Assembly: GCA_965646165.1 (NCBI GenBank)
Contig: CBFFYP010000094.1
Coordinates: forward strand, 1-15,006
Source of the DNA: MGBC114844 sp910585855
GTDB lineage: Bacteria; Bacillota; Clostridia; Lachnospirales; Lachnospiraceae
Length of the DNA: 15,006 nucleotides
Direction: 5' to 3'
Every line of letters begins with the position of its first letter. Position 1 is the stretch's first letter. A program made the position numbers and the translations under genes. The notes beneath the pieces are model-generated. The model worked only from the letters and a program-made list of their open reading frames with translations. It was not told the origin of the DNA and did no database searches. Positions 6,600 to 14,770 of this stretch are shown piece after piece.

Positions 6600-7358
6600 T
6601 TATGGAATCGTAGCCCCATCCACAGAAAGCACCTCTCCCGTCACATAACTGGCCATATCACTTGCCAAGAAAAGAAATGCATCCGCTACTTCCTCCGGTT
6701 CTCCAACCCGTGCAAGAGGAATTGCCGCCGAAATCCTCTTTACCATCTCCTCTGGAAGAGCTGCCACCATATCCGTCCGAGTCACTCCCGGCGCAACAGC
6801 ATTTACCCGAATCCGATCTTTCCCCAATTCCCGTGCCAAAGAAACCGTAAGCCCATTTACAGCAAACTTCGACGTCGGATATCCGCATCCGGCAGCCTGT
6901 CCCTTTAAACTAACCACAGAACTGGTATTTACAATCGAACCGCCGCCCTGCTCCTTCATATAAGGAACTACAGCACGAATAAAATAAAAAACAGCATTTA
7001 CATTCAGATTCATAATCCGGGCAAAATCCTCCGGTTTATAATCATAAATCGACTCTCGAGCAGAAATCCCCGCATTATTTACCAAAATATCAATCTTTCC
7101 AAACTTCTCTTTTACCTCAGCCGCTGCTTTTTCCACTGCGGCATAATCTGTTAATTCCGGCCACATCCCTGTTACCGGATACTCCGAATTTTCCTCCTTT
7201 AAAGCCCCAAGTGCCTTCTCTACGGACTCCTGCCTAGAACCACACAAAACCACTGAAGCACCAGCATTTAAAAATTTCTTTACAATCGAAAATCCAATTC
7301 CTCTTGTACCTCCGGTAACAATCGCCACTTTCCCTTCTAACATCCGTTTTACATCCAT
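6600..7358 (-). CDS. Short-chain dehydrogenase/reductase (FabG/BaiA-like)
   Basis: A complete 252-residue classical SDR that should oxidise or reduce a hydroxyl/keto group with NAD(P)(H). It has the Rossmann motif TGGTRGIG (15-22), NNAG (94-97), the catalytic Ser in NTSSVVS (146/147), and YPTSK with Y160 and K164. The C-terminal SVDGA is normal for the family. Ser-Arg at 41-42 after the second strand favours NADP(H) over NAD(H). The stretches TGGTRGIGF, GYPTSK, VAPGV-x-x-TDM and FLFLASD-x-AS recall the bile-acid dehydrogenase BaiA, but FabG-like and sugar-alcohol enzymes share much of this, so the substrate is open. Start is supported by AAAGGAG 9 bases upstream. It is a single-gene unit with its own promoter. 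Confidence 0.9.
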   Translation of the reverse strand: MDVKRMLEGKVAIVTGGTRGIGFSIVKKFLNAGASVVLCGSRQESVEKALGALKEENSEYPVTGMWPELTDYAAVEKAAAEVKEKFGKIDILVNNAGISARESIYDYKPEDFARIMNLNVNAVFYFIRAVVPYMKEQGGGSIVNTSSVVSLKGQAAGCGYPTSKFAVNGLTVSLARELGKDRIRVNAVAPGVTRTDMVAALPEEMVKRISAAIPLARVGEPEEVADAFLFLASDMASYVTGEVLSVDGATIP

Positions 7359-7393
7359 ATATTGATTCTCCTTTCAAAAAATAATTTTCTATT

Positions 7394-7421
7394 ATTATAC
7401 TATATTTAACAAATAATGCAA
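7394..7421 (-). promoter_or_regulatory. Sigma-A promoter of the dehydrogenase gene
   Basis: On the minus strand TTGCAT (7421-7416) and a perfect TATAAT (7399-7394) are separated by 16 bases, in an A/T-rich setting about 36 bases before the ATG at 7358. This would give a short leader containing AAAGGAG. It separates the dehydrogenase from uvrC, which ends at 7535. Confidence 0.7.
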
Positions 7422-7534
7422 ATCCCATTACAAATCAAAACCATCTAAAATCGCTAAAATGTTACAGTTCAGCTATGCCATTCATAAATTTACCAAAATG
7501 TACATTATAAATAATTTACAAATTAACCGGCAAT

Positions 7535-9412
7535 TTATTCTTTATCAGAATGAAAAAAACGATACACCCGTTCCGCCGCTCCCTGATTCATTGATTCCAC
7601 CGCCTGCAGTTCCTCCACAGAAGCTTTCCGAATCTGCTCAATATCCCGAAATTCCCGCATCAAAGCCCGCCGCCGAACCACCCCAATCCCTTCAATCTCA
7701 TCTAAAATCGAATGTACCTGCTCCTTCGACCTTAGCCCCCGATGATAAGTAATCGCAAACCGATGTGCCTCGTCCTGAATCCGAGTAATCAATCGAAACC
7801 CCTCAGAAGATTTCTCAATCGGTATCTCTGCATTTTGAAAATAAAGTCCCCGTGTCCGATGATTTTCATCCTTTACCATTCCGCACACAGGAATCTCAAG
7901 CCCCAGCCGCTTCAATACCGAAAGACAGGCATTTACCTGCCCTCGTCCTCCATCCATCAAAATCAAATCTGGAAACCGAGTAAAACTCCCAACCTCTTTC
8001 TCTGCTCCCTCCTTTTGAAGCTCCAGAATTCCATGCTCAAACCGTCTGCTAAGCACTTCATCCATACTGGCATAATCATTTGCTCCTACCACCGTTTTAA
8101 TCCGAAACTTTCGATAATCACTTCGCTTCGGCTTCCCATTCTCATACACAATCATCGACCCCACCGATTCAAACCCATTTATATTGGAAATATCAAATGC
8201 CTCCATGCGCACAATCCCCTCTAACCCAAGCTGCTGCTCAATCTCCTGCACTGCCCCTCGTGTTCGCATCTCCTCCCGCTTCATCTTCTCCCGATCCTGT
8301 TCTAACACCATCTGCGCATTACGAGCCGCCAAATCCACAAGCTTTTCCTTCTGCCCCTTCTTAGGAACTCGTATCATTACCTTCTGTCCCCGTTTCCCGC
8401 TTAACCATTCCGCCAAAATCTCCGCCTCTTCTATCCCCTCCTGAAGCAGCAATTCTCTAGGAATAAAAGGTGTCCCCGCATAATACTGTTTAACAAAACT
8501 AGCTAAAATCTGTCCCCGACTCTCCTCAAGTGCCACACAAAGATAAAAATGCTCCCGCCCAATCATCTTTCCATCCCGAACAAAAAACACCTGAACCACA
8601 GTATCTTCCCCATCCTGAGCAAATGCAATAATATCCCGCTCTTCCCTCTGATCTCCAGTAATCTTCTGCTTCTTTGCAATCTGCTTTACACTGCCAATCA
8701 AATCCCGATACTCCATCGCCTCCTCATACTCCATTGCCTCAGAAGCTGCTGCCATCTTCTGCTCTAACTCCGAAACAATCTCTTCATAATTCCCATTTAA
8801 AAATTCAATCGCCTTCCCTATCGCCCTTTGATACTCTTCCTGCCCAATATACCCCTGACAAGGCGCATCACACTGCTTAATATGATAATTCAAACAGGGA
8901 CGTCCTTTTCCAATCTCCTTTGGAAGCCCCCGATTACAAGTCCGAATCCTATAAAGTTTCCGAAGCAGTTCCAAAGTATCTTTTACCGCCCCTCCACTGG
9001 TATAAGGGCCAAAATACTTACACTTATCCCTCTTTCTCTCCCGTGCAAAAAGAATCCTAGGATAAGCCTCATTTACCGTCACCTTAATATAAGGATAAGA
9101 CTTATCATCCTTAAGCATTGTATTATAACGAGGCTGATACTCCTTAATCAAGTTACACTCCAAAACCAAAGCCTCTAACTCCGAATCCGTAATAATATAT
9201 TCAAAATGATGAATCCGAGAAACCATCTGCTCAATCTTAGCCGTTTTATTGCGGCTGCTCTGAAAATACTGCCGCACCCGATTCTTTAAACTAATCGCTT
9301 TCCCCACATAAATAATCTCATCCTTTTCATCATGCATTAAATAAACACCGGGCTTTTTCGGAAGTTTTCTCAATTCCTCCTGTATATCAAACTCCCTTTC
9401 TTCCTCTCCCAT
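7535..9412 (-). CDS. uvrC: Excinuclease ABC subunit C
   Basis: UvrC makes both incisions around DNA damage in nucleotide excision repair, together with UvrA and UvrB. The 625-residue product is full length. The N-terminal GIY-YIG nuclease shows PGVY (21-24) and YVG (35-37). Four cysteines, C159, C173, C182 and C186, match the iron-sulfur cluster site known in UvrC. A UVR helical hairpin for UvrB contact follows (about 204-240, with EYEEAMEYRDLI). The RNase H-like 5' nuclease has D407 (EAFDISN), D487 (LMDGGRGQ) and H550 (DEAHRFAI), and the end carries helix-hairpin-helix repeats (EIEGIGVVRRRALM). The frame is open upstream to 9481, but ATG 9412 has AAAGGAG 8 bases away and leads straight into FDIQEEL, the normal N-terminus. 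No convincing promoter is visible upstream. Confidence 0.97.
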   Translation of the reverse strand: MGEEEREFDIQEELRKLPKKPGVYLMHDEKDEIIYVGKAISLKNRVRQYFQSSRNKTAKIEQMVSRIHHFEYIITDSELEALVLECNLIKEYQPRYNTMLKDDKSYPYIKVTVNEAYPRILFARERKRDKCKYFGPYTSGGAVKDTLELLRKLYRIRTCNRGLPKEIGKGRPCLNYHIKQCDAPCQGYIGQEEYQRAIGKAIEFLNGNYEEIVSELEQKMAAASEAMEYEEAMEYRDLIGSVKQIAKKQKITGDQREERDIIAFAQDGEDTVVQVFFVRDGKMIGREHFYLCVALEESRGQILASFVKQYYAGTPFIPRELLLQEGIEEAEILAEWLSGKRGQKVMIRVPKKGQKEKLVDLAARNAQMVLEQDREKMKREEMRTRGAVQEIEQQLGLEGIVRMEAFDISNINGFESVGSMIVYENGKPKRSDYRKFRIKTVVGANDYASMDEVLSRRFEHGILELQKEGAEKEVGSFTRFPDLILMDGGRGQVNACLSVLKRLGLEIPVCGMVKDENHRTRGLYFQNAEIPIEKSSEGFRLITRIQDEAHRFAITYHRGLRSKEQVHSILDEIEGIGVVRRRALMREFRDIEQIRKASVEELQAVESMNQGAAERVYRFFHSDKE

Positions 9413-9589
9413 CCTCCAAACTCCTTTCCGCCAAATACTCCCTCTCTGTATCCAATCAAGTAAAATTCGTGCGCCAAACATGTATCAGCCTTACCAACAA
9501 TCTTCCTATAAACACCCAATATACACAAAAAAAGGGCTTTCACCCTCCTATATTACGGCAACTTTGCTTACCAACTACCATACACAGCC

Positions 9590-9737
9590 GGAAGCCGAAG
9601 GAAGGTCTGCGCAGGGTCATCATTTCCCGTCGGCACTTAGACACTGTGTTGTGGTGTTTTAGTGCCTTATGTGTCCGCTATGAAAATAAAAAGTGCTAAG
9701 CACAAGCGAGCCCGGAGCAGACCTTCCTTCGGCTTCC
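9590..9737. repeat. 148-bp element with perfect 21-bp terminal inverted repeats
   Basis: Positions 9590-9610 and 9717-9737 are exact reverse complements, beginning GGAAGCCGAAGG. Inside are a hairpin GGCACT/AGTGCC (9632-9666, extended by several inner pairs) and GTGC/GCAC at 9693-9703, which is followed on the minus strand by a T-run. No open frame is worth calling. The CTCGCTTGTG motif (minus strand, near 9700-9710) is also in repeat copy A at 352-361. It sits 6 bases past the ftsH stop, so it may double as that gene's 3' end structure. A miniature transposable element or a structured RNA are both possible. No clear target-site duplication is seen. Confidence 0.8.
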
Positions 9738-9743
9738 CCCCTC

Positions 9744-11627
9744 TCACTCTTTCTCCTCTTCCCCACGAACCTCCCGAAAAATCCGCATAAACTCTTTCCC
9801 AGTAATTGTTTCCTTTTCAAACAAATACCCGGCAATCCGATCTAACACTTCCCGATTCTCAGAAAGCATCCCCTTCGCCTTCTCATAAGCATTACGAAGT
9901 AAAATCATAACTTCTTTATCAATCTCAGTAGCCGTAGCATCCCCACAGTTTGCAACTGTCCGTCTATCCAAATATTGATTCTCCACACTTTCCAAACTCA
10001 TCAGTCCAAACTTCTCCGACATTCCATACTGTGTAATCATCGCCCGGGCAATCTGAGTTGCTTTCTCTATATCATTCGAAGCCCCAGTTGTAATCGTTCC
10101 AAACACAATTTCCTCCGAAGCCCGTCCGGCAAGCAGCGTAACCAATCGTGCTTCCAATTCATCCCGTGACATCAGATATTTTTCTTCCTCTGGAACCTGC
10201 ATCACATATCCAAGCGATCCCATTGTCCGAGGCACAATCGTAATTTTCTGCACCGGCTCTGCATCTTTCTGCAATGCCGTAGCAAGCGCATGCCCTACCT
10301 CATGATAAGCAACCGTCTTTTTCTCCTGTGGTCCAAGAATCCGATCCTTTTTCTCCTTTCCGGCAATCACCACTTCTACCGACTCAAACAAATCCGCCTG
10401 TGAAACCGCCGTTCTCCCCTGCTTTACAGCAAGAATAGCTGCTTCATTAATCATATTTGCCAAATCCGAACCCACAGCCCCGGAAGTAGCCATAGCAATT
10501 TCATCCAAATCTACCGTTTCATCCAAAGAAACACTCTTTGCATGAACCCGGAGCACATCCTTTCTCCCCTTTAAATCCGGCTTATCCACAATAATCCGCC
10601 GATCAAACCGACCCGGCCGAAGCAGTGCCTTATCCAAAATTTCCGGTCGATTCGTAGCAGCAAGTAAAAAAATTCCCTTTGACGTATCAAATCCGTCCAT
10701 CTCTGCCAACAACTGATTCAGCGTCTGCTCCCGCTCATCATTTCCGCCATACCGGCTATCTCGTGTCTTACCAATCGCATCAATTTCATCAATAAAAATA
10801 ATACAAGGTGCATTATTTTGTGCCTGCTTAAATAAATCCCTTACACGGGAAGCACCGACTCCGACAAACATTTCCACAAAATCTGATCCGGCAAGTGAAA
10901 AAAACGGAACTTTCGCCTCTCCTGCTACTGCCTTAGCAAGCAATGTCTTACCAGTACCGGGAGGTCCTACCAACAATGCCCCCTTTGGCAGCTTTGCTCC
11001 AATTTTTACATACTTCTGCGGATTATGAAGAAAATCCACAATCTCCGTCAGCGACTCTTTTGCCTCATCCTGTCCCGCTACATCTTTAAAAGTCACTCCG
11101 GTTTCCTTCTGTACATAAACCTTGGCATTACTCTTTCCTACACCCATCATACCGCCGCCACGGGAAGCCCTGCGCATCACCAGCCCAAGCACCAGATACA
11201 TCAATAAAATCGGAAGTACCCAAACCATAATAAAATCCAAAATAACCGAACTAGACTTTGCCACAGGCGCACTATAATCAATTCCGGCTGCCTCACATCT
11301 GGCACTAACCGTTGTAATATCCTCCGCTATCCCAGTATAATAAGATAGCTGCATCATATTGCTAAGCTGTGCCCTTGGAACAGCCACAATCCGATCCGAC
11401 TGAATCTGCACGGAAGCAATTGACCCCTCTTCCAGCTTTTTCAAAAACTCATTATAAGTGATTTCCTTTGTTGTACTGTTTGCCATCCAATTTGACATAA
11501 AACTAATCAGCATCACCATAATAAGCCCGGATATAATCAGAATAATAATGGTCTGTGTATTCTTAGGCATTTTTCCATCATTGCCACCATTTCCATTCCG
11601 GTTTCCGTTATTGTTAAAATTATCCAT
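9744..11627 (-). CDS. ftsH: ATP-dependent zinc metalloprotease FtsH
   Basis: A membrane-anchored hexameric AAA+ protease that unfolds and degrades membrane and short-lived cytosolic proteins. The 627-residue product starts with an unusual Asn/Gly-rich tail (3-18), then TM1 (about 26-44), an external domain, and TM2 (about 129-151). The AAA module has Walker A GPPGTGKT (221-228), pore loop MFVGVG (253-258), Walker B IIFIDEID (276-283) and the second region of homology with R337 and R340. The zinc protease domain has HEVGH (442-446) and a third ligand at D519 (TTGASNDI). It appears complete and active. AAGGAG lies 5-6 bases before ATG and a near-consensus promoter lies about 80 bases upstream. 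Many Clostridia carry two FtsH paralogs, so this could be either. Confidence 0.97.
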   Translation of the reverse strand: MDNFNNNGNRNGNGGNDGKMPKNTQTIIILIISGLIMVMLISFMSNWMANSTTKEITYNEFLKKLEEGSIASVQIQSDRIVAVPRAQLSNMMQLSYYTGIAEDITTVSARCEAAGIDYSAPVAKSSSVILDFIMVWVLPILLMYLVLGLVMRRASRGGGMMGVGKSNAKVYVQKETGVTFKDVAGQDEAKESLTEIVDFLHNPQKYVKIGAKLPKGALLVGPPGTGKTLLAKAVAGEAKVPFFSLAGSDFVEMFVGVGASRVRDLFKQAQNNAPCIIFIDEIDAIGKTRDSRYGGNDEREQTLNQLLAEMDGFDTSKGIFLLAATNRPEILDKALLRPGRFDRRIIVDKPDLKGRKDVLRVHAKSVSLDETVDLDEIAMATSGAVGSDLANMINEAAILAVKQGRTAVSQADLFESVEVVIAGKEKKDRILGPQEKKTVAYHEVGHALATALQKDAEPVQKITIVPRTMGSLGYVMQVPEEEKYLMSRDELEARLVTLLAGRASEEIVFGTITTGASNDIEKATQIARAMITQYGMSEKFGLMSLESVENQYLDRRTVANCGDATATEIDKEVMILLRNAYEKAKGMLSENREVLDRIAGYLFEKETITGKEFMRIFREVRGEEEKE

Positions 11628-11708
11628 AAATTCTCCTTATCCTCCGCTATAGGATTTAAAAATTCGAATTATTCCAAAATCACTTTAAAAAATAATTTCG
11701 TCCTTTTC

Positions 11709-11737
11709 ATTATAGAGTTAGTCTGTCCATAAATCAA
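11709..11737 (-). promoter_or_regulatory. Sigma-A promoter of ftsH
   Basis: TTGATT (11737-11732) and TATAAT (11714-11709) on the minus strand are spaced by exactly 17 bases. The predicted start near 11702 gives a leader of about 75 bases, A/T-rich and ending in GGAGGATAAGGAG before the ATG at 11627. This is the best promoter match in the window. Confidence 0.85.
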
Positions 11738-11833
11738 TAATGCAATTATTAAAAATTTCTTTCATATTTATAATTTCATGGTTTCGAAAAAACAGGGGGA
11801 AAATATCACTATTTCTACTATTCCAAAAAACTG

Positions 11834-11871
11834 CAAAAAAATGCGCACCTACCCAATCCAATAGATGCGCA
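11834..11871 (-). terminator. Rho-independent terminator of pyrG
   Basis: On the minus strand TGCGCATCTA pairs with TAGGTGCGCA (11871-11862 and 11851-11842, one wobble), closed by a 10-base loop and followed directly by seven Ts. It begins 5 bases past the pyrG stop and cleanly separates pyrG from the ftsH promoter. Confidence 0.9.
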
Positions 11872-11876
11872 ACCTT

Positions 11877-13484
11877 CTATTTTTTTTCATATGAAATTGC
11901 AGCGCTAATAAATCCCTTAAATAATGGATGAGGACGATTCGGGCGAGATTTTAATTCTGGATGCCCCTGTGTTCCAATAAACCAAGGATGATTTGGCAGT
12001 TCAATCATTTCGACAATTCGTCCATCAGGAGAAATTCCAACCAGTTTCATTCCTTTTTCAGTCAGTACATTTCGAAAATCATTATTTACCTCATAACGAT
12101 GCCGATGACGTTCATGAATCAGCTCTTCTCCATATACCTCATAAGCCTTTGAACTCTTGTCCAATACACAAGGATACGAACCTAACCGAAGTGTTCCGCC
12201 AATATCTTCCACCCCGTCCTGTTCTGGCATCAAGTGTATAACAGGATGGGTAGTTAAAGGATTTAATTCCACACTATGGGCATCTGCATATCCGATTACA
12301 TTTCTGGCAAATTCTACAATCGAAAGCTGCATCCCAAGACAAAGCCCCAAAAACGGCACTTGATGTGTTCTGGCATAGCGAATCGCTATAATCTTTCCTT
12401 CGATTCCTCTGTCACCAAATCCACCGGGCACTAAAATTCCTTTTACATCTCCTAAGATTGTTTCCACATTTTCTTCTGTCAGCAGTTCTGAATCTACCCA
12501 TTTAATCTCTACACTGGTTGCATTTGCCACCCCGCCGTGTTTTAATGCTTCCACTACACTAATATAGGCATCATGAAGCTGAATATATTTTCCGACCAAT
12601 GCCACTGTAACTGTTCGAACTGGATTCTTCCATGCCGTTACCATAGCCTCCCAATCTTCCAAGTTTGGTTCTGGACACTCCAACTGAAGACATTCACATG
12701 CCACTTCTGCCAGATGTTCTTTCTCCATAGCAAGAGGTGCTTCATACAGGATATCTACATCCAGATTCTGCAGTACATGATTGCTTGGAACATTACAAAA
12801 CAGAGCAATCTTATCCTTAATTGCCTGTCCCATCGGATGTTCTGATCGGCATACGATAATATCTGGCTGAATTCCAATCCCCTGCAGCTCCTTTACGCTT
12901 GCCTGTGTCGGCTTTGTTTTCATCTCACCGGAAGACTTTAGATAAGGAATCAGTGTCACATGAATCAAAATTGCATTTTCACGCCCGACTTCCTGCTGAA
13001 ACTGACGAATCGACTCCAAAAAAGGAAGACTTTCAATATCTCCAACTGTTCCTCCTACCTCAATAATCGCAATCTTCATCTTATCTGTCTTGTAGTCCCG
13101 GTGAAAACGACTTTTAATTTCATTGGTAATATGCGGAATTACCTGTACCGTACTGCCGCCAAAGTCTCCTCTTCTCTCCTTATTCAACACAGACCAGTAA
13201 ATTTTTCCTGTGGTTACATTCGAATTTTTCGTTAAACTTTCATCAATAAAACGCTCATAATGCCCTAAGTCCAAATCAGTTTCTGCACCGTCATCTGTTA
13301 CAAAAACCTCTCCATGCTGAATTGGATTCATTGTTCCCGGATCAATATTAATATAAGGGTCAAACTTCTGCATTGTTACAGAATATCCACGTGCTTTCAA
13401 TAACCTTCCTAAGGAAGCTGCCGTAATTCCCTTTCCTAAACCTGAAACAACACCGCCGGTTACAAATACATATTTCACTGGCAT
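11877..13484 (-). CDS. pyrG: CTP synthase
   Basis: Converts UTP to CTP using ATP and glutamine, the last step of pyrimidine nucleotide synthesis. The 535-residue product is complete. The N-terminal synthetase domain (about 1-265) opens with KYVFVTGGVVSGLGKGITAA, the nucleotide-binding P-loop, and contains the conserved DPYINIDPGTM. The glutamine amidotransferase domain (about 290-530) has the nucleophile C382 in GLCLGMQ, the oxyanion region PGGFGDRG (353-360), and H508 and E510 in GHPE. All key residues are present. AGGAGG lies 7 bases before the ATG. The leader holds a promoter and a terminator-like hairpin, so expression is probably controlled by attenuation. It appears to be transcribed alone. 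Confidence 0.98.
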   Translation of the reverse strand: MPVKYVFVTGGVVSGLGKGITAASLGRLLKARGYSVTMQKFDPYINIDPGTMNPIQHGEVFVTDDGAETDLDLGHYERFIDESLTKNSNVTTGKIYWSVLNKERRGDFGGSTVQVIPHITNEIKSRFHRDYKTDKMKIAIIEVGGTVGDIESLPFLESIRQFQQEVGRENAILIHVTLIPYLKSSGEMKTKPTQASVKELQGIGIQPDIIVCRSEHPMGQAIKDKIALFCNVPSNHVLQNLDVDILYEAPLAMEKEHLAEVACECLQLECPEPNLEDWEAMVTAWKNPVRTVTVALVGKYIQLHDAYISVVEALKHGGVANATSVEIKWVDSELLTEENVETILGDVKGILVPGGFGDRGIEGKIIAIRYARTHQVPFLGLCLGMQLSIVEFARNVIGYADAHSVELNPLTTHPVIHLMPEQDGVEDIGGTLRLGSYPCVLDKSSKAYEVYGEELIHERHRHRYEVNNDFRNVLTEKGMKLVGISPDGRIVEMIELPNHPWFIGTQGHPELKSRPNRPHPLFKGFISAAISYEKK

Positions 13485-13540
13485 ACTTTTTCCTCCTATT
13501 ATGCAAATAAATACAATATCTTCTTCTTTTAAATAAAAAT

Positions 13541-13583
13541 GTAAAAACGACTTTCATTATACTCTATAGTTATGAAAGCCGTT
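13541..13583 (-). promoter_or_regulatory. Terminator-like hairpin in the pyrG leader (possible attenuator)
   Basis: On the minus strand AACGGCTTTCAT (13583-13572) pairs with ATGAAAGTCGTT (13557-13546), 12 pairs with one G-U, around a 14-base loop, followed by TTTTTAC and a further T-rich stretch. It lies between the putative promoter (-10 at 13610-13605) and the start codon, so RNA polymerase would meet it before pyrG. pyrG is controlled by leader termination in Bacillus through added G residues at a GGGC start. Here the predicted start region reads AAAAGAG, so the mechanism may differ. It might instead only end read-through from the upstream gene. Confidence 0.65.
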
Positions 13584-13604
13584 GATTTTATTTTTAACTC
13601 TTTT

Positions 13605-13610
13605 AGTATA
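13605..13610 (-). promoter_or_regulatory. Probable pyrG promoter -10 box
   Basis: TATACT on the minus strand, preceded by GGTG and lying about 20 bases upstream of the leader hairpin. No strong -35 box is seen 16-18 bases further up (nearest sequence is A-rich, AGCAAAAATAG). The predicted start falls in AAAAGAG, giving a leader of about 115 bases. Confidence 0.45.
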
Positions 13611-13681
13611 CACCAGTATTTCTATTTTTGCTAGTCTTTTCTTAAAAAACTTCAAAACTCTGTCGCCAAAAGTTCCATATA

Positions 13682-14308
13682 TCAGCGAATAAAATTTGTC
13701 CGCAAAACAGCTTCTGCTTCCGGTATAGAAACTCCAGCCGCTTTTCCTGCCTCAATGCATTTTAAGATCCAAGCCATATTTCGTCCCAATGTCCGCATCG
13801 TCTGCAGCCCTTCCTCGTCCTTTGCCACATCCTCTGCTTTACTTCCATGTATCATATTCCAATACTGTGACCCTACCACCAGCATATTGCTGATTGTCAT
13901 ATATTTATTTAACTGATCAAAAGCAGCCGTAGCTCCGCCCCTGCGGCAGCTTACCATCACTGCTCCTAGTTTATAAGCAAAGTTCTTTTTTCCGGCATAA
14001 AAAATTCGATCCATAAGAGAAGTCATATTTCCGGCAGCCGCTGCATAGTGCACAGGAGAACCAAAAATAAATCCATCCGCCCCTTCTGCCTTTTCAATTA
14101 CTTGATTTACTCCGTCTGCACCAAATACACAATACCCTTTTCCAACGCATCCGCCGCACCCAATACATCCGCCAATCGGTTTTGTTCCGATATGTACAAT
14201 CTCTGTTTCAATTCCATTTCTTTCCAATTCCTTTGCCGCCTCTAAAAGTCCAGTATACGTACACCCCTTTTCATGAGGACTTCCATTTACTAATAAAACT
14301 TTCATCAT
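13682..14308 (-). CDS. Flavodoxin-fold NAD(P)H-dependent oxidoreductase, iron-sulfur flavoprotein-like
   Basis: A 208-residue cytoplasmic flavoprotein. The N-terminus KVLLVNGSPHEKGCTYTGLL is the FMN phosphate-binding loop of the NADPH-dependent FMN reductase family, and GSPVHYAAAAGNMTSLMDR (83-101) is the second flavin-contact region. C48, C51, C54 and C60 are spaced CX2CX2CX5C, the compact motif that holds a [4Fe-4S] cluster in iron-sulfur flavoproteins. Many relatives carry similar cysteines without proven clusters, so this is an inference. The physiological electron acceptor is unknown; quinone, flavin or xenobiotic reduction are options. AAAGGAG lies about 6 bases before the ATG at 14308 (ATGATG, so 14305 is an alternative). 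It lies 123 bases after a small membrane protein gene and upstream of pyrG's promoter. Confidence 0.88.
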   Translation of the reverse strand: MMKVLLVNGSPHEKGCTYTGLLEAAKELERNGIETEIVHIGTKPIGGCIGCGGCVGKGYCVFGADGVNQVIEKAEGADGFIFGSPVHYAAAAGNMTSLMDRIFYAGKKNFAYKLGAVMVSCRRGGATAAFDQLNKYMTISNMLVVGSQYWNMIHGSKAEDVAKDEEGLQTMRTLGRNMAWILKCIEAGKAAGVSIPEAEAVLRTNFIR

Positions 14309-14431
14309 TCATTACTCCTTTTTTTGTCTATTCTCTATTTTTATTTTTTATAAAATCTTCTTATTCCTATTTTCTCCTTCTTTTTTCACTTTACTTTCCA
14401 TTTTTTACTTAACCTGTACTTTTATATCTAT

Positions 14432-14629
14432 CTACATATCAATTAAAAATTTAACCACCAACAGCAAAACTCCAAACGCAATATAAAAATACCCCATTTT
14501 ACGTGTATTTTGCACCTGCTCCGGCACATCCTGAAATTCCTTCTTTGTACAAATCCTAGGTACTGCAATTAGTACAACTCCTATAATCAAAAGAAGAGCA
14601 GACATTCCATAAAAAGCATATTCGTACAT
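14432..14629 (-). CDS. Small membrane protein with two transmembrane helices
   Basis: A 65-residue hydrophobic protein with TM1 at about residues 5-25 (MSALLLIIGVVLIAV) and TM2 at about 45-62 (FYIAFGVLLLVVKFLI). The short connecting loop holds basic residues and EFQDVPEQVQNTRKMG. No recognised domain. The frame is open to 14650, but ATG 14629 has AGGGAGG about 6 bases upstream and is the better start. A good promoter lies 65 bases further up. It may be transcribed together with the flavodoxin-fold reductase, since no terminator is seen between them, but nothing in the sequence shows what it does. Confidence 0.75.
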   Translation of the reverse strand: MYEYAFYGMSALLLIIGVVLIAVPRICTKKEFQDVPEQVQNTRKMGYFYIAFGVLLLVVKFLIDM

Positions 14630-14693
14630 AAAAACCTCCCTTAAGCACATTTTATCAAACAGCCAAATTGATTATTTCATCTGTCCTCTTTAT

Positions 14694-14721
14694 ATTATAA
14701 CCTGCTTTTTCTAATTTACAA
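14694..14721 (-). promoter_or_regulatory. Sigma-A promoter of the small membrane protein gene
   Basis: TTGTAA (14721-14716) and a perfect TATAAT (14699-14694) on the minus strand are separated by 16 bases. The predicted start near 14687 gives a leader of about 58 bases with a strong AGGGAGG ribosome binding site. Confidence 0.7.
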
Positions 14722-14770
14722 GTTAGATTTTACAGTAACCATAGATCTAAGATAAACTTATAAACTAAAG

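Noticed and set aside
6531..6908. Plus-strand open frame of 125 residues over the end of the dehydrogenase and repeat B
   Set aside because: It is antisense to a strongly supported enzyme gene, is rich in Arg/His/Cys/Ser as expected of antisense translation, and has no ribosome binding site.
7440..7534. Terminator after uvrC
   Set aside because: The region is A/T-rich but I found no stem of more than a few pairs followed by a T-run.
7742..9178. Several plus-strand open frames over uvrC
   Set aside because: All are antisense to a gene with complete catalytic motifs, with low-complexity Leu/Ile/Pro/Ser composition typical of reverse-frame shadows.
9469..9699. Plus-strand frames of 60-76 residues over the 148-bp element
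   Set aside because: They cross the inverted-repeat hairpins, lack start signals and resemble no protein.
13360..13557. Minus-strand 65-residue frame through the pyrG leader
   Set aside because: It overlaps the leader hairpin and the first codons of pyrG in another frame, is highly basic and has no ribosome binding site.
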